Source: Phyllobacterium bourgognense (GTDB taxonomy: Bacteria; Pseudomonadota; Alphaproteobacteria; Rhizobiales; Rhizobiaceae). Taken from it: DNA of 64,000 nucleotides. The position numbers and the translations under genes were made by a program. The notes beneath the pieces were generated by a model that saw only the letters and a program-made list of their open reading frames with translations, did no database searches and was not told where the DNA came from. Where the stretch lies: the NCBI RefSeq assembly GCF_003337575.1, contig NZ_QPJM01000019.1, forward strand, positions 1 through 64,000, in the 5' to 3' direction. Positions 61,059-64,000 of this stretch are shown here, piece by piece. How positions within the stretch are numbered: position 1 is the stretch's first letter; each line of letters starts with the position of its first letter.

Positions 61059-62152
61059 CCTCAGTGCACAGTGTTTCAATCAAGGATCTTTCGCTCAATT
61101 TCGGCTCGATCAGCGTTTTGCAAAACCTCAATATCGAGGTCGCGGACGGCGAGTTCCTCGTGCTTCTCGGGCCGTCCGGTTGCGGAAAATCCACTTTGCT
61201 CAATTGCATCGCCGGCCTTCTCGAAATCTCCGACGGACAAATTTTCATCAAGGGCAAGAATGTGACCTGGGAAGAGCCCAAGGATCGCGGCATTGGCATG
61301 GTGTTCCAGTCCTATGCGCTCTACCCGCAAATGACTGTCGAGAAGAACCTGTCATTCGGGCTGCGCGTGGCTGGTCTGCCTGCTGCGGAAATCCAGAAGC
61401 GCATCGCCCATGCGGCCGAAATCCTGCAGATCGGCCCGCTGCTGCGACGCAAGCCTGCCGAGCTTTCCGGTGGTCAGCGGCAGCGCGTTGCCATCGGCCG
61501 CGCGCTCGTTCGCGACGTCGACGTTTTTCTGTTCGACGAACCACTTTCCAACCTCGATGCCAAGTTGCGCTCGGAACTACGCGTCGAGATAAAACGGCTG
61601 CACCACAAGCTCGCCAATACCATGATCTATGTCACCCATGACCAGATCGAGGCCTTGACCTTGGCGGATCGCATTGCGGTCATGAAGGGCGGCCTGATCC
61701 AGCAGCTTGATGATCCGCTGACGATCTATAACAAGCCGCGCAACCTCTTTGTCGCAAGCTTCATCGGCTCACCCGCCATGAATTTCCTTAAAGGTGAGAT
61801 CACCGGGCCGGAAGGTTCGCCGGCGTTCAAGGCGAGCGATCTTGATATTTCGCTTGCAGGATATGAAGCGCAACAACCTTTGGCCCCCGGGCATTCCGTC
61901 ATTTTCGGCTTTCGACCGGAACACATTGCTATCAGTGACCAGCCCGGTCCAGCCGGCCGCTCGTGCGAAGCAGTCGTGGATCTCGACGAGCCAATGGGCG
62001 CCGACAGTCTCGTCTGGTTGAAGGTTGCAGGAAAAGCCATCTCGGTTCGCGTCGATTCCGGCAGGCGCTACCAGCCCGGTGAAAAAGTATTCCTGACATT
62101 CAATCCCGCCATGGCCTCGCTCTTCGACGCCGGGACCGAAAATCGCCTTTGA
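61055..62152 (+). CDS. Sugar-type (CUT1) ABC transporter, ATP-binding protein
   Basis: A 365-residue MalK/UgpC-type ATPase starting with a GTG that overlaps the permease stop. Walker A is GPSGCGKST (39-47), the signature is LSGGQRQRVAIGRALVRDV and Walker B is VFLFDEPLSNLDAKL. The C-terminal TOBE part holds VIFGFRPEHIAI. It is paralogous to the ATPase at 32623 and could serve either importer. Confidence 0.92.
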   Translation: MTSVHSVSIKDLSLNFGSISVLQNLNIEVADGEFLVLLGPSGCGKSTLLNCIAGLLEISDGQIFIKGKNVTWEEPKDRGIGMVFQSYALYPQMTVEKNLSFGLRVAGLPAAEIQKRIAHAAEILQIGPLLRRKPAELSGGQRQRVAIGRALVRDVDVFLFDEPLSNLDAKLRSELRVEIKRLHHKLANTMIYVTHDQIEALTLADRIAVMKGGLIQQLDDPLTIYNKPRNLFVASFIGSPAMNFLKGEITGPEGSPAFKASDLDISLAGYEAQQPLAPGHSVIFGFRPEHIAISDQPGPAGRSCEAVVDLDEPMGADSLVWLKVAGKAISVRVDSGRRYQPGEKVFLTFNPAMASLFDAGTENRL

Positions 62153-62179
62153 ACCTCCCAAGCATCATGGAGAAATGAA

Positions 62180-62926
62180 GTGACCGACTTTTCCTATCAG
62201 CTCTACAGCTCCCGCAATTTTCCGCCGCTCGACCAGACGCTCGAAATGTTGCAGCGTAATGGTTATGTGCAGGTCGAAGGCTATGGCGCTGTCTACGGAG
62301 ACGCAGCAGCCACCAAGGCTGCCCTTGACGCCCACAACCTGACTATGCCTTCGGGCCATTTCAGTATCGATCTTCTTGAACAGGAAGAGCAAAAGGTTCT
62401 CGACATTGCTGGAACGCTCGGCATGAAGGCAATCTATTGCCCACATCTCGCTGTGGACCTGCGGCCTGCCGATGCGGCGGGTTGGTCCGCCTTCGGCGAG
62501 CGGCTTGAAGCTGCTCATGCCACATACAGCAAGGCTGGATATGTGTTCGGCTGGCATAATCACGATTTTGAGTTCAAGGCACTCGCCGATGGTTCGATTC
62601 CGCAAAAGCTGATCTTCGACGCAGCGCCAAGCATCTCCTGGGAAGCCGACATCGCCTGGATCATCCGGGGCGGGGCGGACCCATTCCAGTGGATCGAGGA
62701 CCACGGCTCACGCATTACTGCCGTGCATGTCAAGGATATCGCTGCTCAAGGCCAGAATACCAATGAGGATGGCTGGGCTGACGTCGGATACGGAACTGTC
62801 GACTGGAAGGCGCTGACGTCGGCACTAAAAGATACGCCGGTGAAGTACTTCATCATGGAACATGACAACCCGTCGGACGATGAACGGTTTGCCCGCCGTT
62901 CGATCGCAACCGTGAAAGCATTTTGA
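62180..62926 (+). CDS. Sugar phosphate isomerase/epimerase-type TIM-barrel protein
   Basis: A 248-residue xylose-isomerase-like barrel starting at a GTG with a GGAG site. It begins MTDFSYQLYSSRNFPPLDQTLEMLQRNGYVQVEGYGAVYGD. Metal and active-site residues are expected in VFGWHNHDFEF, DIAWIIRGGADP, AVHVKDIA and FIMEHDNPSDD. Such proteins beside Gfo/Idh dehydrogenases in sugar operons often isomerise a keto-sugar or inositol intermediate. The exact step is unknown. Confidence 0.85.
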   Translation: MTDFSYQLYSSRNFPPLDQTLEMLQRNGYVQVEGYGAVYGDAAATKAALDAHNLTMPSGHFSIDLLEQEEQKVLDIAGTLGMKAIYCPHLAVDLRPADAAGWSAFGERLEAAHATYSKAGYVFGWHNHDFEFKALADGSIPQKLIFDAAPSISWEADIAWIIRGGADPFQWIEDHGSRITAVHVKDIAAQGQNTNEDGWADVGYGTVDWKALTSALKDTPVKYFIMEHDNPSDDERFARRSIATVKAF

Positions 62927-62940
62927 AGAAAGACAGCACC

Positions 62941-64000
62941 ATGGCCAAGACACTAGGCATCGGCATCATTGGTGCCGGCAATATCTCAGCGACCTATTTG
63001 CGACTAGCCCCACTCTTCAAGGGCATTGAAATCCGCGCCATCGCCGACATCAACTACACGGCAGCCACCGCTCGCGCTTCCGAATACGAAACCGAGGCGC
63101 GGACTATTGATGGCCTGCTTGCCAGCGACGACATCGATCTGGTCGTCAACCTCACGGTCCCGGATGCGCATTTCGATGTATCGAAGCAGATTCTCTCGGC
63201 CGGCAAGCATCTTTATTCGGAAAAGCCGCTGACGCTCTCGTTGAAAGACGGACTGGAGCTTCAGAAGCTCGCTGCGAAAAAGCGGCTCAAAGCCGGATGC
63301 GCTCCGGACACTTATCTCGGCGGCGCGCACCAGCTCGCACGCAAGCTCGTCGACGATGGACAGCTCGGAACGATTACCTCAGGCACGGCCCACGTTCTCA
63401 GCCATGGTATGGAGCACTGGCATCCCAATCCGGATTTCTTCTTTCGTCCGGGTGGCGGTCCCATCCTCGATCTCGGCCCTTATTATATTGCCAATCTGAT
63501 CAACCTCATCGGACCGATAAGGCGCGTTGCGGCACTGACATCGATGGCCACGCCGACCCGCACCATCTCCAGCGAACCGCGCAGGGGCGAGACGATCAAG
63601 GTAACAACGCCGACGACTGTTCAGGCACTGCTTGAATTCGAAAGCGGCGCATCGATAACCCTGTCAGCCAGTTGGGATGTCTGGGCTCACCATCATCCCA
63701 ACATGGAGCTTTACGGCACTGACGGCTCGATCTTCCTGCCCGATCCGAACTTCTTTGGCGGTGAGATCAAGTTGGCAAAACCAGGAAAGAAGGCAAAACC
63801 AGTCAAGCCCTGGGCGCATCCTTTCGGTACACCCAACCAGAAGCATCCTGCCGGCATGATGGCGAATTACCGCACAGCCGGTCTTGCCGACATGGCCGCT
63901 GCAATCCTGCAGGGGCGTGACATACGCTGTTCGCTGGAGCGTGCCTTACACGGTGTCGATGTGATGGTCTCCATTCTCCGCTCCGGTGAGGAGAAGAAGT
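62941..64000 (+). CDS. Gfo/Idh/MocA-family oxidoreductase (cut by window end)
   Basis: The frame is open from the ATG at 62941 to the last base, 353 residues so far. The Rossmann motif is GIIGAGNIS (8-16), the catalytic lysine motif is YSEKPLTLS (about 92-100) and GGGPILDLGPYYIANLINLIGP is the middle active-site stretch. The family uses NAD(P) to oxidise or reduce the ring or open form of sugars and inositols. With the isomerase gene 14 bases upstream it forms the catabolic end of the importer operon. More catabolic genes may follow past the window. Confidence 0.88.
   Translation, partial: MAKTLGIGIIGAGNISATYLRLAPLFKGIEIRAIADINYTAATARASEYETEARTIDGLLASDDIDLVVNLTVPDAHFDVSKQILSAGKHLYSEKPLTLSLKDGLELQKLAAKKRLKAGCAPDTYLGGAHQLARKLVDDGQLGTITSGTAHVLSHGMEHWHPNPDFFFRPGGGPILDLGPYYIANLINLIGPIRRVAALTSMATPTRTISSEPRRGETIKVTTPTTVQALLEFESGASITLSASWDVWAHHHPNMELYGTDGSIFLPDPNFFGGEIKLAKPGKKAKPVKPWAHPFGTPNQKHPAGMMANYRTAGLADMAAAILQGRDIRCSLERALHGVDVMVSILRSGEEKK

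Noticed and set aside
1-64000. CRISPR arrays, rRNA or tRNA genes
   Set aside because: No regularly spaced repeats and no tRNA- or rRNA-like sequences were noticed on reading; a covariance search would be needed to exclude small RNAs fully.

Overview
The window is high-GC alphaproteobacterial DNA and looks like Rhizobiales (Brucella/Ochrobactrum, Phyllobacterium or Rhizobium type). It carries a repABC replication and partition locus (minus strand, about 45.7-49.6 kb), so the replicon is a repABC chromid or megaplasmid. A class C beta-lactamase resembling Ochrobactrum enzymes, several ABC sugar importers and a NasT/NasS-controlled nitrate operon fit that group. No rRNA, tRNA or CRISPR was seen.

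Layout. 0-0.3 kb: tail of an IS30-type insertion sequence. 0.3-11.5 kb: a lipoprotein, then the nitrate assimilation locus on the minus strand: nasT-nasS, then nrtA-nrtB-nrtD-nirB-nirD-nasA. In front of nrtA lie NtrC-type sites, a near-perfect sigma-54 promoter and a leader with a long terminator hairpin. Together these predict control by nitrogen starvation (NtrC) and by nitrate/nitrite (NasS releasing the NasT antiterminator). 11.6-15.3 kb: AmpC, two small exported proteins (DUF922, DUF992) and a ROK kinase whose motifs are circularly permuted. 15.4-20.3 kb: the tetronate catabolism genes (otnC and a LacI repressor leftwards; ltnD, otnI, otnK rightwards) around a twin-operator intergenic region. 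20.3-24.4 kb: acylphosphatase, a PRC-barrel protein, an intact nickel/cobalt permease and three decayed genes. 24.5-30.1 kb: a class II aldolase, two Flp pilins, a nested gtrB / methyltransferase / gtrA / GT-C-like operon and an HlyD remnant.

30.1-38.9 kb: a cystine-type amino-acid ABC importer, then a GntR / PLP lyase / sugar-type (CUT1) ABC importer operon. 39-44.3 kb: a TetR/DUF1127 pair with twin operators, an M81 metallopeptidase with RidA, and divergently an SDR with a D-serine dehydratase-like PLP enzyme. 44.3-52.7 kb: replicon maintenance: repA-repB-(antisense RNA)-repC, a degenerate GGDEF/EAL protein abutting repC, and an FtsK-type translocase without membrane segments. 53.1-56.6 kb: acyl-CoA synthetase and IclR regulator, divergent from a tandem PCC/DUF296 protein. 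56.6-64 kb: LacI regulator and a CUT1 sugar importer operon ending in a TIM-barrel isomerase and a Gfo/Idh/MocA dehydrogenase cut by the window edge.

Most notable for follow-up: the catalytically dead GGDEF/EAL protein abutting repC, the permuted ROK kinase, the layered control of the nitrate operon, and decayed genes whose frameshifts are each explained by loss of a single G.
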